Numbered from the stretch's first letter, positions 1 to 6,643 are shown. The stretch: 6,838 nt of DNA from Paracoccaceae bacterium (GCA_007128865.1 SKWP01000398.1:1-6838), one strand, 5' to 3'. Notes: generated from the letters alone by a model not told the origin. Program-made: numbers and translations.

Positions 1-1214
1 CAGCCGACAAAGGCCGCCGGCCGCGGCCATTCGTCCGACAGCGCCGCGCGGGCGGCTTCGAATGCCGGATGGGCCAGGTTCATCTGCGACGCCGGCGAGC
101 CGCCATGGCGGTGGAATTCGGCGGTGCAATCGGGCGGCAGCATTGCCTGCACATGGGCGCGGAAGGCCGCGCGAATCGTTTCGGGATCCTGCTGGCCGGT
201 CAGCCGGAAGCTGACCTTGGCGCGGGCCTCGGCCGGCAGCACGGTCTTGAAACCGGGGCCGGCATAACCGCCCGATATCCCGTTGATTTCGCAGGTCGGG
301 CGCGACCAGATCATCTCGAGCCCGCTGCGCCCGGCCTCGCCCGCGGGCTGGCCCAGCCCCACCGCGCCCAGAAAACCGCCGGCGTCGAAATCCAGCGCCT
401 GCCATTGTGCGGCAACCTCCTGCGGCAGTTCGGGCACAGCGTCATAGAACCCCGGCAGGGTGACGCGACCGGAGTCGTCATGCAGCGCGGCAAGGATGCG
501 GGAAAGCACCCGGATCGGGTTGGCGGCAATGCCGCCGTACATTCCCGAATGCAGGTCGCGGTCGGCGGCGCGGATCGTCACCTCTTCGCCCACCAGCCCG
601 CGCAGCATGGTGCAGATCGCCGGGGTTTCGGGGTCGAACATGCCGGTATCGCAGATCAGCGCAACATCGGCGCGCAATTCATCGGCGTTTTCCTTCAGGA
701 ACGGGATCAGCGAAGGCGAGCCCGATTCCTCCTCGCCCTCAAGGAAAACGGTCAGCCGGACCGGCAGGCTGCCATGCACGGCAAGCCAGGACCGGCACGC
801 CTCGACAAAGGTCATCAGCTGGCCCTTGTCGTCGGCGGCGCCGCGGGCGCGGATGATGCGCCCGGCCGGCGTTTGCTCGACCACCGGATCAAAGGGATCG
901 CGGGTCCACAATTCCAGCGGATCGACCGGCTGCACGTCATAATGGCCATAGAACAGCAGATGCGGCGCGTCAGCCTGTGCGGCGCCCCTGGCCACAACCA
1001 TCGGATGGCCCGGTGTAGGCCGCTTCGAAGCCTCAAGCCCCAGCGCGGCCAGATCGTCAACCAGCCAGCCGGCGGCGCGGTCACAGGCATCGGCATAGGC
1101 CGGATCGGTGGAAATCGACGGAATACGCAGAAGCGCCATCAGCCGGTCGAGCGCCGCATCGAGATTGGCATCGACATGCGCAAGCACGGGTCCGGTGGTA
1201 TCCTTGCGTGTCAC
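1..1214 (-). CDS. M20-family metallo-dipeptidase, C-terminus cut off by window edge
   Basis: A cytoplasmic zinc peptidase expected to hydrolyse dipeptides or short peptides. The visible 404 residues carry the M20 di-metal active site: FYGHYDVQP (His91, Asp93), GAADDKGQ (bridging Asp128), LEGEEESGS (catalytic Glu162, metal ligand Glu163) and CDTG (Asp189). The inserted dimerisation domain has DLHSGMYGG (His222), the His that reaches the neighbouring subunit's active site in carnosinase-type members. The last metal-binding His, near the C-terminus in this family, lies beyond the left edge; members are usually about 450-470 aa, so roughly 50-60 residues are missing. The start is GTG at 1214-1212, preceded by AAGGAG six bases upstream; no ATG nearby fits. 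There is no signal peptide. The gene is divergent from the small exported protein at 1381. The motif set makes the family secure; the exact substrate cannot be told. Confidence 0.93.
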   Translation of the reverse strand, partial: MTRKDTTGPVLAHVDANLDAALDRLMALLRIPSISTDPAYADACDRAAGWLVDDLAALGLEASKRPTPGHPMVVARGAAQADAPHLLFYGHYDVQPVDPLELWTRDPFDPVVEQTPAGRIIRARGAADDKGQLMTFVEACRSWLAVHGSLPVRLTVFLEGEEESGSPSLIPFLKENADELRADVALICDTGMFDPETPAICTMLRGLVGEEVTIRAADRDLHSGMYGGIAANPIRVLSRILAALHDDSGRVTLPGFYDAVPELPQEVAAQWQALDFDAGGFLGAVGLGQPAGEAGRSGLEMIWSRPTCEINGISGGYAGPGFKTVLPAEARAKVSFRLTGQQDPETIRAAFRAHVQAMLPPDCTAEFHRHGGSPASQMNLAHPAFEAARAALSDEWPRPAAFVG

Positions 1215-1220
1215 GGCTGG

Positions 1221-1226
1221 CTCCTT
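1221..1226 (-). promoter_or_regulatory. Shine-Dalgarno site fixing the GTG start of the M20 peptidase
   Basis: Read on the minus strand this is AAGGAG, six bases before the GTG at 1214. The strong match and the spacing support a GTG start here. Confidence 0.75.
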
Positions 1227-1266
1227 GCGCTGGTCAGGGCGGCATTTCGCGGCCCCGGGATGCCCG

Positions 1267-1294
1267 AGCGTAGCAGCCCACGCAGGCGTGTCCA
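1267..1294 (-). promoter_or_regulatory. Candidate sigma-70-type promoter for the M20 peptidase
   Basis: On the minus strand, TGGACA (1294-1289, 5/6 to TTGACA) is followed after 16 bases by TACGCT (1272-1267, fits TAnnnT). Transcription would start near 1260 and leave a leader of about 45 bases before the GTG. The rest of the 1215-1380 divergent gap shows only a weak plus-strand candidate for the gene at 1381: TTGCAA at 1303-1308 with GCTACT 16 bases on. This was found by eye only. Confidence 0.33.
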
Positions 1295-1380
1295 GCCGGG
1301 TGTTGCAAGCGCGGCACCTGCGGCGCTACTGGAACGGACGCCGGCAGCCGGGCCGGCAGGTTGAGGGGAGAACAGGCGGC

Positions 1381-1821
1381 ATGAACAGGCGTCTTGCAAG
1401 GTTTGCGGGACTTGTGGCCGCGGCGGCCGTTGCGCTGCCGCTGGCGTTTTCATTGCCCCCGACGGGGGCCAGCGGGCAGGCTGCCGTTCAGGCGCAGGTG
1501 CGCGAGGCCGATGGCGTCCGGATCACCATTTACCGACACGCCTTCATCCGGCCCGACGAGCTGGCCATTCTCGATGCGATTGCCGCCAATCCCGAGGCCC
1601 GGGCGATGCTGCTGGGGCCGGCGGGCGATTTTGCGGCGCTGGCGCTGGCCCCGAACGACGGGCTGATGCAGGGCGGCGGGGTGGCGGCCTCGGCGCAGGC
1701 GGTGGCGCAGTTGCCCGACCTTGCAAGCGCGCGCAACAGGGCGCTGGAATTGTGCGATGCGGCGCGGCGCGGGGGTGATTCCTGTGTCGTGGTTCTCGAA
1801 GTTGCCCCCCTGCGACAATAA
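1381..1821 (+). CDS. Small exported protein of unknown function with a C-terminal cysteine pair
   Basis: I do not recognise this 146-residue protein. Residues 1-36 look like a Sec signal peptide: Arg3, Arg4 and Arg7, then a hydrophobic core from about 9 to 24, with plausible cleavage after ASG (32) or AVQA (38). The mature part is about 110 residues, contains a helix-prone Ala-rich stretch (60-125), and ends with two cysteines, Cys125 and Cys135, in ELCDAARRGGDSCVVV, which could form a disulfide in the periplasm. The start is the ATG at 1381, ten bases after GAGGGGAG (1363-1370); the frame stays open upstream to 1108, but that part is antisense to the peptidase gene and has no export signal. 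It precedes hemA on the same strand with a 114-base gap, so a shared transcript is possible but not shown. The coding call is good; the function is unknown. Confidence 0.72.
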   Translation: MNRRLARFAGLVAAAAVALPLAFSLPPTGASGQAAVQAQVREADGVRITIYRHAFIRPDELAILDAIAANPEARAMLLGPAGDFAALALAPNDGLMQGGGVAASAQAVAQLPDLASARNRALELCDAARRGGDSCVVVLEVAPLRQ

Positions 1822-1825
1822 TCCA

Positions 1826-1899
1826 ATTGATCCATGTCATGTTTTGGGCAGTTGGGGGTCTGTAACACTTTCCCCGCGGAGGTCGTATTGATACATGAC
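1826..1899 (+). repeat. Direct repeat of ATTGATnCATGnC in the hemA leader
   Basis: Two copies lie 61 bases apart in the gap before hemA: ATTGATCCATGTC at 1826-1838 and ATTGATACATGAC at 1887-1899, identical at 11 of 13 positions. The first begins just after the stop of the upstream gene. The second overlaps a possible TTG start (1888) and lies just after a GGAGG. Paired binding sites for one regulator are a natural reading, but this is inference. Confidence 0.5.
1827..1840 (+). promoter_or_regulatory. Possible FNR/FnrL-type box upstream of hemA
   Basis: TTGAT-CCAT-GTCAT matches the FNR-family pattern TTGAT-N4-ATCAA at 8 of 10 positions: all five in the left half, three in the right. In Rhodobacter sphaeroides hemA expression is known to respond to oxygen through FnrL, so a site here makes biological sense. 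The right half is degenerate, and I could not place convincing -35 and -10 boxes between this site and the gene, so the call is tentative. Confidence 0.35.
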
Positions 1900-1921
1900 T
1901 TCCGACCCAGCAGGAAACAGC

Positions 1922-1927
1922 AAGGGA
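1922..1927 (+). promoter_or_regulatory. Shine-Dalgarno site for the TTG start of hemA
   Basis: AAGGGA lies eight bases before the TTG at 1936, the position where homologous enzymes begin with Met-Asp-Tyr. A stronger GGAGG at 1878-1882 sits five bases before another in-frame TTG (1888), which would add 16 residues; this is the main doubt about the start. Confidence 0.55.
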
Positions 1928-1935
1928 CAGGGCCT

Positions 1936-3159
1936 TTGGACTACGCCGCCGCCATCGACGCCGCCATCGACCGACTGCACCAGGAAGGCCGCTACCGCAC
2001 CTTCATCGACATCGAACGCAAGCGCGGGCATTTTCCGCGCGCCGTCTGGCATCGTCCGGACGGGACCAGCCGCGACATCGTGGTGTGGTGCGGCAATGAT
2101 TATCTGGGCATGGGCCAGCACCCCGTGGTGCTTTCGGCCATGCACGAGGCCATCGATGCAACCGGCGCCGGCTCGGGCGGCACGCGCAACATCTCGGGCA
2201 CCACGGTCTGGCACAAGCTGCTCGAGGCCGAGCTTGCGGACCTGCACGGCAAGGAATCGGCGCTGATCTTCACCTCGGCCTATATCGCCAACGACGCCAC
2301 GCTTTCGACGCTTCCGCAACTGCTGCCGGGGCTGATCATCTATTCCGACAGCCTCAACCATGCCAGCATGATCGAAGGCATCCGCCGCAACGGCGGAGCC
2401 AAGCGCATCTTCCGCCACAACGATGTGGCGCATCTGCGCGAACTGCTGGCCGCCGACGACCCTGCGGCGCCGAAGCTGATCGCCTTCGAATCGATCTATT
2501 CGATGGACGGCGATTTCGGGCCGATGGCCGAGATCTGCGACCTGGCAGAGGAATTCGGCGCACTGACCTATCTGGATGAGGTTCATGCCGTCGGCATGTA
2601 CGGCCCCCGCGGCGGTGGCGTGGCCGAACGTGACGGGCTGATGGGGCGTATCGACATCATCAACGGAACGCTGGCCAAGGCCTACGGGGTTATGGGCGGA
2701 TACATCGCCGCATCCGCGCGGATGTGCGACGCGATCCGGTCCTATGCGCCGGGCTTCATCTTTACCACCTCGCTGCCGCCGGCGGTGGCCGCCGGTGCCG
2801 CGGCAAGTGTGGCGCATCTCAAGTCCGATCAGGCCCTGCGCGACCGCCACCAGCAGGGCGCGCGCACGCTCAAGATGCGGCTCAAGGGGCTCGGGCTGCC
2901 GATCATCGACCACGGCAGCCATATCGTGCCGGTTCATGTGGGCAATCCGGTGAAATGCAAGTGGCTCTCCGATCAGTTGCTGGAGGATTTCGGCATCTAT
3001 GTGCAGCCGATAAACTTCCCCACCGTGCCCCGTGGCACCGAGCGGCTGCGGTTCACCCCGTCACCCGTGCATGACCCCCTCATGACGCAACATCTTGTGT
3101 CTGCAATGGATAACCTTTGGTCAAGTTGTGCGCTAAATCGTGCCGAACTTTCCGCTTGA
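1936..3159 (+). CDS. hemA: 5-aminolevulinate synthase (ALAS)
   Basis: This PLP enzyme condenses glycine with succinyl-CoA to 5-aminolevulinate, the first committed step of heme and bacteriochlorophyll synthesis in alphaproteobacteria. The 407-residue product follows the Rhodobacter enzyme as I recall it nearly throughout. Landmarks: [13 protein letters not shown] near the N-terminus, [37 protein letters not shown] (Asp214 and His217 contact PLP), the Schiff-base Lys248 in NGTLAKAYG, and [15 protein letters not shown] near the C-terminus. Lys248, Asp214 and His217 fall on the numbers I recall for the R. capsulatus enzyme, which supports the TTG start at 1936 (reading Met-Asp-Tyr). No ATG serves this position; the only in-frame ATG upstream (1834) would add 34 residues unlike the family. 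The residue before the lysine is Ala rather than the Gly of R. sphaeroides, a variant I recall from other alphaproteobacteria. It is preceded by a repeat-bearing leader and followed by a 118-base gap. Confidence 0.97.
   Translation: MDYAAAIDAAIDRLHQEGRYRTFIDIERKRGHFPRAVWHRPDGTSRDIVVWCGNDYLGMGQHPVVLSAMHEAIDATGAGSGGTRNISGTTVWHKLLEAELADLHGKESALIFTSAYIANDATLSTLPQLLPGLIIYSDSLNHASMIEGIRRNGGAKRIFRHNDVAHLRELLAADDPAAPKLIAFESIYSMDGDFGPMAEICDLAEEFGALTYLDEVHAVGMYGPRGGGVAERDGLMGRIDIINGTLAKAYGVMGGYIAASARMCDAIRSYAPGFIFTTSLPPAVAAGAAASVAHLKSDQALRDRHQQGARTLKMRLKGLGLPIIDHGSHIVPVHVGNPVKCKWLSDQLLEDFGIYVQPINFPTVPRGTERLRFTPSPVHDPLMTQHLVSAMDNLWSSCALNRAELSA
1948..1971 (+). repeat. Perfect 12-bp tandem duplication inside the hemA N-terminus
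   Basis: GCCGCCATCGAC occurs twice in a row and encodes Ala-Ala-Ile-Asp twice. Rhodobacter HemA has the same number of residues here with a similar amphipathic pattern (ALD..ALNRL), so this looks like codon-level convergence within a helix rather than an insertion. Confidence 0.6.
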
Positions 3160-3174
3160 GGGCGCTTCCGGTTT

Positions 3175-3276
3175 GAATCCGTCCGCGATGTGGTAATGTA
3201 GCCACCGGGGAAACGGCCCGGGCGAGTCGGCAAGACGCGTCACCACAAGGGTCAATGCTGCGGCGGGGACGGATTC
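3175..3276 (+). repeat. Nested inverted repeats filling the hemA-rodZ gap, enclosing the rodZ ribosome-binding site
   Basis: The outer arms GAATCCGTCC (3175-3184) and GGACGGATTC (3267-3276) are perfect 10-bp complements; the right arm ends one base before the rodZ ATG and overlaps the GGGGA (3265-3269) that would serve as its Shine-Dalgarno site. Inside, TGTGGT (3189-3194) pairs with ACCACA (3242-3247), and CCGGG (3205-3209) with CCCGG (3217-3221) around a 7-base loop. No T-tract follows any stem, so this is not a typical terminator. If transcribed whole, the RNA could hide the rodZ start. The pairings are read directly; the function is inferred. Confidence 0.5.
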
Positions 3277-3277
3277 G

Positions 3278-4456
3278 ATGATCGGACGAAGGGAACCACC
3301 TTCGGAACACGAAATCGACAAGCCACTTGGATTCGACGATTACGACGTGCGTCTGGGCGACCTGATGCGCGGCGAACGGGCGACACTGGGCAAGTCGCTG
3401 CTCGATGTTCAGCGCGAGCTCAAGATTCGCGCCAGCTACATCGCCGCAATCGAGAACTGCGACGTCGCGGCCTTCGAAACGCCGGGGTTCATTGCCGGCT
3501 ATGTGCGGTCCTATGCCCGCTATCTGGGCATGGATCCGGAATGGGCCTATGCCCGCTTCTGTTCCGAGGCCGGCTTTACCGTGGCGCATGGCATGTCCAG
3601 CGCCGCGCGTGTGCAGCGCAGCGCCCCCCCGCAGAAGCCGCGTTATCCGGTCGACCCGCTGGTCAATCCGCGCGCGCCCTTCGTGCCCAAGGGCCAGCCG
3701 CTGCTGAGCCGGATCGAACCCGGCGCGATCGGATCGCTTGCGGTGCTGGCGGCGCTGATTATCGGCATCGGCTACGGCGGGGTTTCGGTCCTGCGCGAGG
3801 TGCAGAGGGTCCAGATTGCCCCGGTCGATCAGGCCCCCGGCGTGGTGGCCGAACTCGACCCGCTGGAGCGTGCCACCGGCAGCGCACCCGTTACCGCAGA
3901 ACCCGGCGGCCTTGCCGGCATATCGGCACCGACGGCCGACAGTCTTGACAGGCTCTATCGCCCGCAGGCGCTGGACACGCCGGTCATGGTGGCGCGGGAC
4001 GGGCCGATTTCGGCCATCGATCCCGGCAGTGTGGGAACCGTAACCGGCGCAACGGCCGCCCTGCCCGAGGCTGCGCGCGAAACCGCCCTGCCCGACAGCG
4101 AAACGCCGGTGCGCGTGGTTGCGGATGGCCCGCCGAAGGTCGAGATTCTGGCCGTGCGTCCGGCATGGGTAAGGGTGCAATCGGCCGACGGCACGGTATT
4201 GTTCGAAAAGATCCTCGACGCCGGCGAACGCTATGCGGTGCCACAGACCGAAGCGCCCGCGCGGCTTCGCGCCGGCAATTCGGGATCGGTCTATTTCCTG
4301 GTCGATGGCCAGACGTTCGGGCCGGCGCGGTCGGGCTCGAACGTGGTCAGCAATGTCGACCTTTCGGCCGAATCGCTGTCGCAGACCTTTGCGGTGGCCG
4401 ATCTGTCGCGCGACCCCGAACTTGCCCGCATGGTCAACGTCGCCCGCGCCGACTGA
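3278..4456 (+). CDS. rodZ: RodZ-like cell-shape protein: HTH_25 domain, one membrane segment, DUF4115 domain
   Basis: A 392-residue single-pass inner-membrane protein. RodZ links the MreB cytoskeleton to the periplasmic wall-synthesis machinery. The order of parts is typical. Residues about 24-96 form a helix-turn-helix fold of the HTH_25 type ([20 protein letters not shown], then YIAAIEN, then [18 protein letters not shown]). A Pro-rich cytoplasmic linker spans about 110-147. One hydrophobic helix at about 150-171 ([19 protein letters not shown]) follows, then a low-complexity periplasmic linker (about 180-285) and a C-terminal beta-rich DUF4115 domain (about 287-365) containing [18 protein letters not shown]. 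The ATG at 3278 lies eight bases after GGGGA. ispG follows 88 bases downstream, the same pair and order as in E. coli, which strengthens the name. The HTH in this family binds MreB rather than serving as a proven DNA-binding unit, so 'transcriptional regulator' would be a misleading label. The symbol is inferred from architecture and synteny. Confidence 0.85.
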   Translation: MIGRREPPSEHEIDKPLGFDDYDVRLGDLMRGERATLGKSLLDVQRELKIRASYIAAIENCDVAAFETPGFIAGYVRSYARYLGMDPEWAYARFCSEAGFTVAHGMSSAARVQRSAPPQKPRYPVDPLVNPRAPFVPKGQPLLSRIEPGAIGSLAVLAALIIGIGYGGVSVLREVQRVQIAPVDQAPGVVAELDPLERATGSAPVTAEPGGLAGISAPTADSLDRLYRPQALDTPVMVARDGPISAIDPGSVGTVTGATAALPEAARETALPDSETPVRVVADGPPKVEILAVRPAWVRVQSADGTVLFEKILDAGERYAVPQTEAPARLRAGNSGSVYFLVDGQTFGPARSGSNVVSNVDLSAESLSQTFAVADLSRDPELARMVNVARAD

Positions 4457-4479
4457 GCGCCGAATGGCGCGCCAGATGC

Positions 4480-4526
4480 GTTGCCGGCAGCGCCGGGTCG
4501 CATTATCTTGCGGCACAGACGGCAAC
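4480..4526 (+). repeat. Inverted repeat between rodZ and ispG
   Basis: GTTGCCG (4480-4486) and CGGCAAC (4520-4526) are perfect 7-bp complements. Within them GTCGCA (4497-4502) can pair with TGCGGC (4509-4514), with one G-T wobble, around TTATCT. The structure overlaps the candidate ispG promoter, so it could be an operator-like palindrome or chance in GC-rich DNA. No T-run follows it. Confidence 0.33.
4481..4509 (+). promoter_or_regulatory. Candidate promoter for ispG
   Basis: TTGCCG (4481-4486, 4/6 to TTGACA) and TATCTT (4504-4509, 4/6 to TATAAT) are separated by exactly 17 bases. Transcription would begin near 4516, leaving a leader of about 29 bases that contains the AGGAG of ispG. Read-through from rodZ is an alternative. 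Confidence 0.38.
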
Positions 4527-4544
4527 CGTTTCAGGAGCCCGCGC

Positions 4545-5666
4545 ATGTCGCACAACCCGGTCCGCCCGTGGCGCAACATCTACCGGCGCAAGTCTCGGCA
4601 GATCATGGTCGGCCCGGTGCCGGTTGGTGGCGATGCGCCGATTACCGTCCAGACGATGACCAACACCGACACCTCCGATGTGGCGGCAACGGTGGCGCAG
4701 ATCCTGGCCTGCGCCGAGGCGGGGGCCGATATCGTGCGGGTTTCGACCCCGGATGAATCCAGCACCCGCGCCCTGCGCGACATCGTGCGCGAAAGCCCGG
4801 TTCCGATCGTTGCCGACATCCATTTTCATTACAAACGCGCCATCGAGGCCGCCGAGGCCGGCGCTGCCTGCCTGCGCATCAATCCCGGCAACATCGGATC
4901 GCCCGACCGGGTGCGCGAGGTGGTCAAGGCCGCGCGCGACCATGGCTGTTCGATCCGGATCGGCGTGAATGCCGGCAGTCTGGAAAAGCACCTGCTCGAA
5001 AAATACGCCGAGCCCTGCCCGGAGGCGATGGTCGAATCCGGCCTCGAACATATCCGGCTGCTGCAGGACAACGACTTTCACGAGTTCAAGATTTCCTGCA
5101 AGGCCTCGGACGTGTTCCTTGCCGCGGCCGCCTATCAGGCGCTGGCCGAAGCGACGGATGCGCCGATTCATCTGGGCATCACCGAGGCCGGCGCGTTCAT
5201 GGCCGGCACGGTGAAATCGGCCATCGGGCTGGGCAATCTGCTGTGGATGGGCATCGGCGACACCATCCGCGTCTCGCTCTCGGCCGATCCGGTGGAAGAG
5301 GTTCGGGTCGGCTACGAGATTCTCAAGGCGCTGGGTCTGCGCCATCGGGGTGTGAACATCATTTCCTGCCCGTCCTGCGCGCGACAGGGTTTCGATGTCA
5401 TCCGCACTGTCGAGGCCCTCGAGGAACGGCTTGCCCACATCCGCACCCCGATGAGCCTGTCGATCATCGGCTGTGTGGTGAACGGCCCCGGCGAGGCGCT
5501 GATGACCGATCTCGGCTTCACCGGCGGCGGGGCCGGCCATGGCATGGTCTATGTTGCCGGCCGTCAAAGCCACAAGCTGTCGAACGACCAGATGATCGAC
5601 CACATCGTGGAGCTTGTGGAAAAGCGCGCAGCCGAGATCGATGCCGCGGCCGAAGCCGCCGAATGA
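4545..5666 (+). CDS. ispG: 4-hydroxy-3-methylbut-2-en-1-yl diphosphate synthase (GcpE/IspG)
   Basis: This cytoplasmic [4Fe-4S] enzyme converts 2-C-methyl-D-erythritol 2,4-cyclodiphosphate to HMBPP, the penultimate step of the MEP isoprenoid pathway. The 373-residue length matches the family (372 in E. coli). The N-terminal TIM-barrel is recognisable from [32 protein letters not shown] and [11 protein letters not shown]. The C-terminal iron-sulfur domain has Cys275 and Cys278 in SCPSCARQ, and Cys310 with Glu317 in [10 protein letters not shown], the four cluster ligands of the family. The HLGITEAG and KSAIGLG segments are also conserved. The ATG at 4545 follows AGGAG (4533-4537) by seven bases; the frame runs open further upstream but overlaps the end of rodZ. 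It lies 88 bases after rodZ and converges on the dsbA-like gene with 12 bases between stops. All key residues are present and nothing looks degraded. Confidence 0.97.
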   Translation: MSHNPVRPWRNIYRRKSRQIMVGPVPVGGDAPITVQTMTNTDTSDVAATVAQILACAEAGADIVRVSTPDESSTRALRDIVRESPVPIVADIHFHYKRAIEAAEAGAACLRINPGNIGSPDRVREVVKAARDHGCSIRIGVNAGSLEKHLLEKYAEPCPEAMVESGLEHIRLLQDNDFHEFKISCKASDVFLAAAAYQALAEATDAPIHLGITEAGAFMAGTVKSAIGLGNLLWMGIGDTIRVSLSADPVEEVRVGYEILKALGLRHRGVNIISCPSCARQGFDVIRTVEALEERLAHIRTPMSLSIIGCVVNGPGEALMTDLGFTGGGAGHGMVYVAGRQSHKLSNDQMIDHIVELVEKRAAEIDAAAEAAE

Positions 5667-5668
5667 CC

Positions 5669-5684
5669 GGCTGACGCCTCAGCC
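5669..5684. terminator. Short hairpin over the ispG / dsbA-like convergent junction, possible weak two-way terminator
   Basis: GGCTGA, loop CGCC, TCAGCC: a perfect 6-bp stem starting three bases after the ispG stop and overlapping the stop of the opposing gene. It has no T-tract on either strand, so it may mark the transcript ends or merely slow polymerase. Confidence 0.42.
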
Positions 5685-6437
5685 TTCGCTGCGCACGGTA
5701 TCGACCAGATCAAGAAGCGCCGGCGCCGGCAGCATCCCGCGCACAAGCCTGCCCGGCAAGGCAAAGCTGGGGGTGCCCGACAGCCGCAACCGGGCGGCCA
5801 GCGCGCGGTTTTCGTCAAGGATGCGCGCAACCTCGGGCGATTCCATCTCGGCGCGCAGTGCCGCCATGTCGAGCCCCATCGCGGCGCCGACCCGGTCGAG
5901 CGCGGCGGCATTCATCTCGCCGCGCTGGGTCATCAGCCGGTCGTGCAGATCGGCATAGGCTTCGTCGCCATGCAGGCGCAGCACCGCCACCGCCATCTGC
6001 GACGCAAGCTCCGATCCGGGGCCAAGGATTGGCAGTTCCTTGATCACCAGCCGCACATCGGGGTCGAATTCAAGCACCTGCATCACTTCCGGATAGGCAC
6101 GCCGGCAGAAGCCGCAATTGTAATCGACAAACTCGACCAGCGTGACATCGCCATCGGGATTGCCGCCAACCCAGTCATCCGGGCTGGAAAACAGCGCCTC
6201 GGCATTGACCTGCACCAGCGTTGCGTCATCGACCGCCTGTTCGGCGGCCTGTCGGGCCTCGAGCGCCGAAACCGCCTCGAGCAGCACCTCGGGGTTTTCC
6301 AGCAGATAGCTGCGGACTTCGGCGCGGAAGGCGGCGCGCTCTGCATCGGTCATCGCGGCAGGGTCGAAGGCAGCGGCAGGAAAGGCAAGCGCGGCGGTCA
6401 GCAGCGGTGCAACAAGAAGGCGGCGAAAAGGCGGCAT
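5679..6437 (-). CDS. Exported DsbA-family thiol oxidoreductase with ScsC-like N-terminal region
   Basis: A periplasmic thioredoxin-fold protein expected to make or reshuffle disulfides in exported proteins. The 252 residues begin with a signal peptide (Arg5, Arg6, hydrophobic 7-22, likely cleavage after FPAAA at 23). Residues about 28-66, with VRSYLLENPEVLLEAVSALE, resemble the helical N-terminal region of ScsC-type proteins, which in Proteus mediates trimer formation. The thioredoxin part starts near 97 with VTLVEFVDYNCGFC; the active site is Cys108-Gly-Phe-Cys111, and the cis-proline loop is Gly221-Thr222-Pro223. The helical insertion lies between (about 140-218). The start is the ATG at 6437, with GGAA eight bases upstream; an ATG at 6452 adds five residues and has no visible Shine-Dalgarno site. 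No DsbB/DsbD-type partner is visible here, so oxidase versus isomerase cannot be decided. The fold call is secure; the ScsC assignment is weaker. Confidence 0.9.
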   Translation of the reverse strand: MPPFRRLLVAPLLTAALAFPAAAFDPAAMTDAERAAFRAEVRSYLLENPEVLLEAVSALEARQAAEQAVDDATLVQVNAEALFSSPDDWVGGNPDGDVTLVEFVDYNCGFCRRAYPEVMQVLEFDPDVRLVIKELPILGPGSELASQMAVAVLRLHGDEAYADLHDRLMTQRGEMNAAALDRVGAAMGLDMAALRAEMESPEVARILDENRALAARLRLSGTPSFALPGRLVRGMLPAPALLDLVDTVRSEG

Positions 6438-6473
6438 CGGCAACGGTTCCATAGCTGTCGGATCTGGGTGCCA

Positions 6474-6501
6474 AGCATCGCAGACCGGGCGATTTTGGCA
6501 A
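6474..6501 (-). promoter_or_regulatory. Weak candidate promoter for the DsbA-like gene
   Basis: On the minus strand, TTGCCA (6501-6496, 5/6 to TTGACA) precedes GATGCT (6479-6474, 3/6 to TATAAT) by 16 bases. The -35 is good and the -10 poor. It would give a leader of about 30 bases before the ATG at 6437. Confidence 0.25.
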
Positions 6502-6575
6502 GCCGGTGCGCGCGGCCGGGCCCTGCGGCTCACGCAATTGGCATGGCCAGCAGACCCCGGGCGGCGCGGCAAGCG

Positions 6576-6604
6576 TTTCCGATGCCGGATGGCTGGGTTA
6601 TGAT
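6576..6604 (+). promoter_or_regulatory. Candidate promoter for the exported protein at the right edge
   Basis: TATGAT at 6599-6604 matches TATAAT at 5/6; 17 bases upstream is TTTCCG (6576-6581), a weak -35. Transcription would start near 6611. A 6-bp hairpin, CGGCCC (6614-6619) with GGGCCG (6626-6631) around six bases, would then sit at the extreme 5' end of the leader, before the AGGAG. The remainder of the 6438-6655 gap shows nothing else I can support. Confidence 0.38.
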
Positions 6605-6643
6605 CCGTGCCAACGGCCCCGCGACGGGCCGGCGAACGCGGGC

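Noticed and set aside
69..1364. A 431-codon plus-strand frame over the M20 peptidase
   Set aside because: The minus strand encodes all expected M20 motifs in one uninterrupted frame; this is its shadow.
1802..1857. Run of C at 1805-1810 and run of G at 1853-1857 as a terminator stem after the small exported gene
   Set aside because: The loop would exceed 40 bases, there is no T-tract, and other parts of the loop match a regulatory motif better.
1834..1935. ATG at 1834 as the start of hemA, adding 34 residues
   Set aside because: The extension has no counterpart in known ALAS proteins, lacks a ribosome-binding site, and the TTG at 1936 gives the exact family length and residue numbering.
1948..1971. 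12-bp tandem duplication in hemA as a recent insertion
   Set aside because: The Rhodobacter HemA sequence as recalled has the same length here, so no residues have been gained.
1895..2266. Out-of-frame 123-codon frame starting with ATG after GGAGG, as a separate gene or as evidence of a frameshift in hemA
   Set aside because: The product is a Ser/Pro/Arg-rich shadow of hemA. The hemA frame itself is intact from 1936, so no frameshift is needed; at most the ATG could start a short interfering product.
1837..2937. A 366-codon minus-strand frame opposite hemA, and a similar one at 4503-5603 opposite ispG
   Set aside because: Both are mirror frames of strongly conserved enzymes, lack Shine-Dalgarno sites worth noting and show no motif.
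3080..4579. A 499-codon open frame on the minus strand opposite rodZ
   Set aside because: It lies antisense to a gene with clear domains, its product is an Arg/Gly/His-rich string with no recognisable fold, and such long antisense frames are normal in GC-rich DNA.
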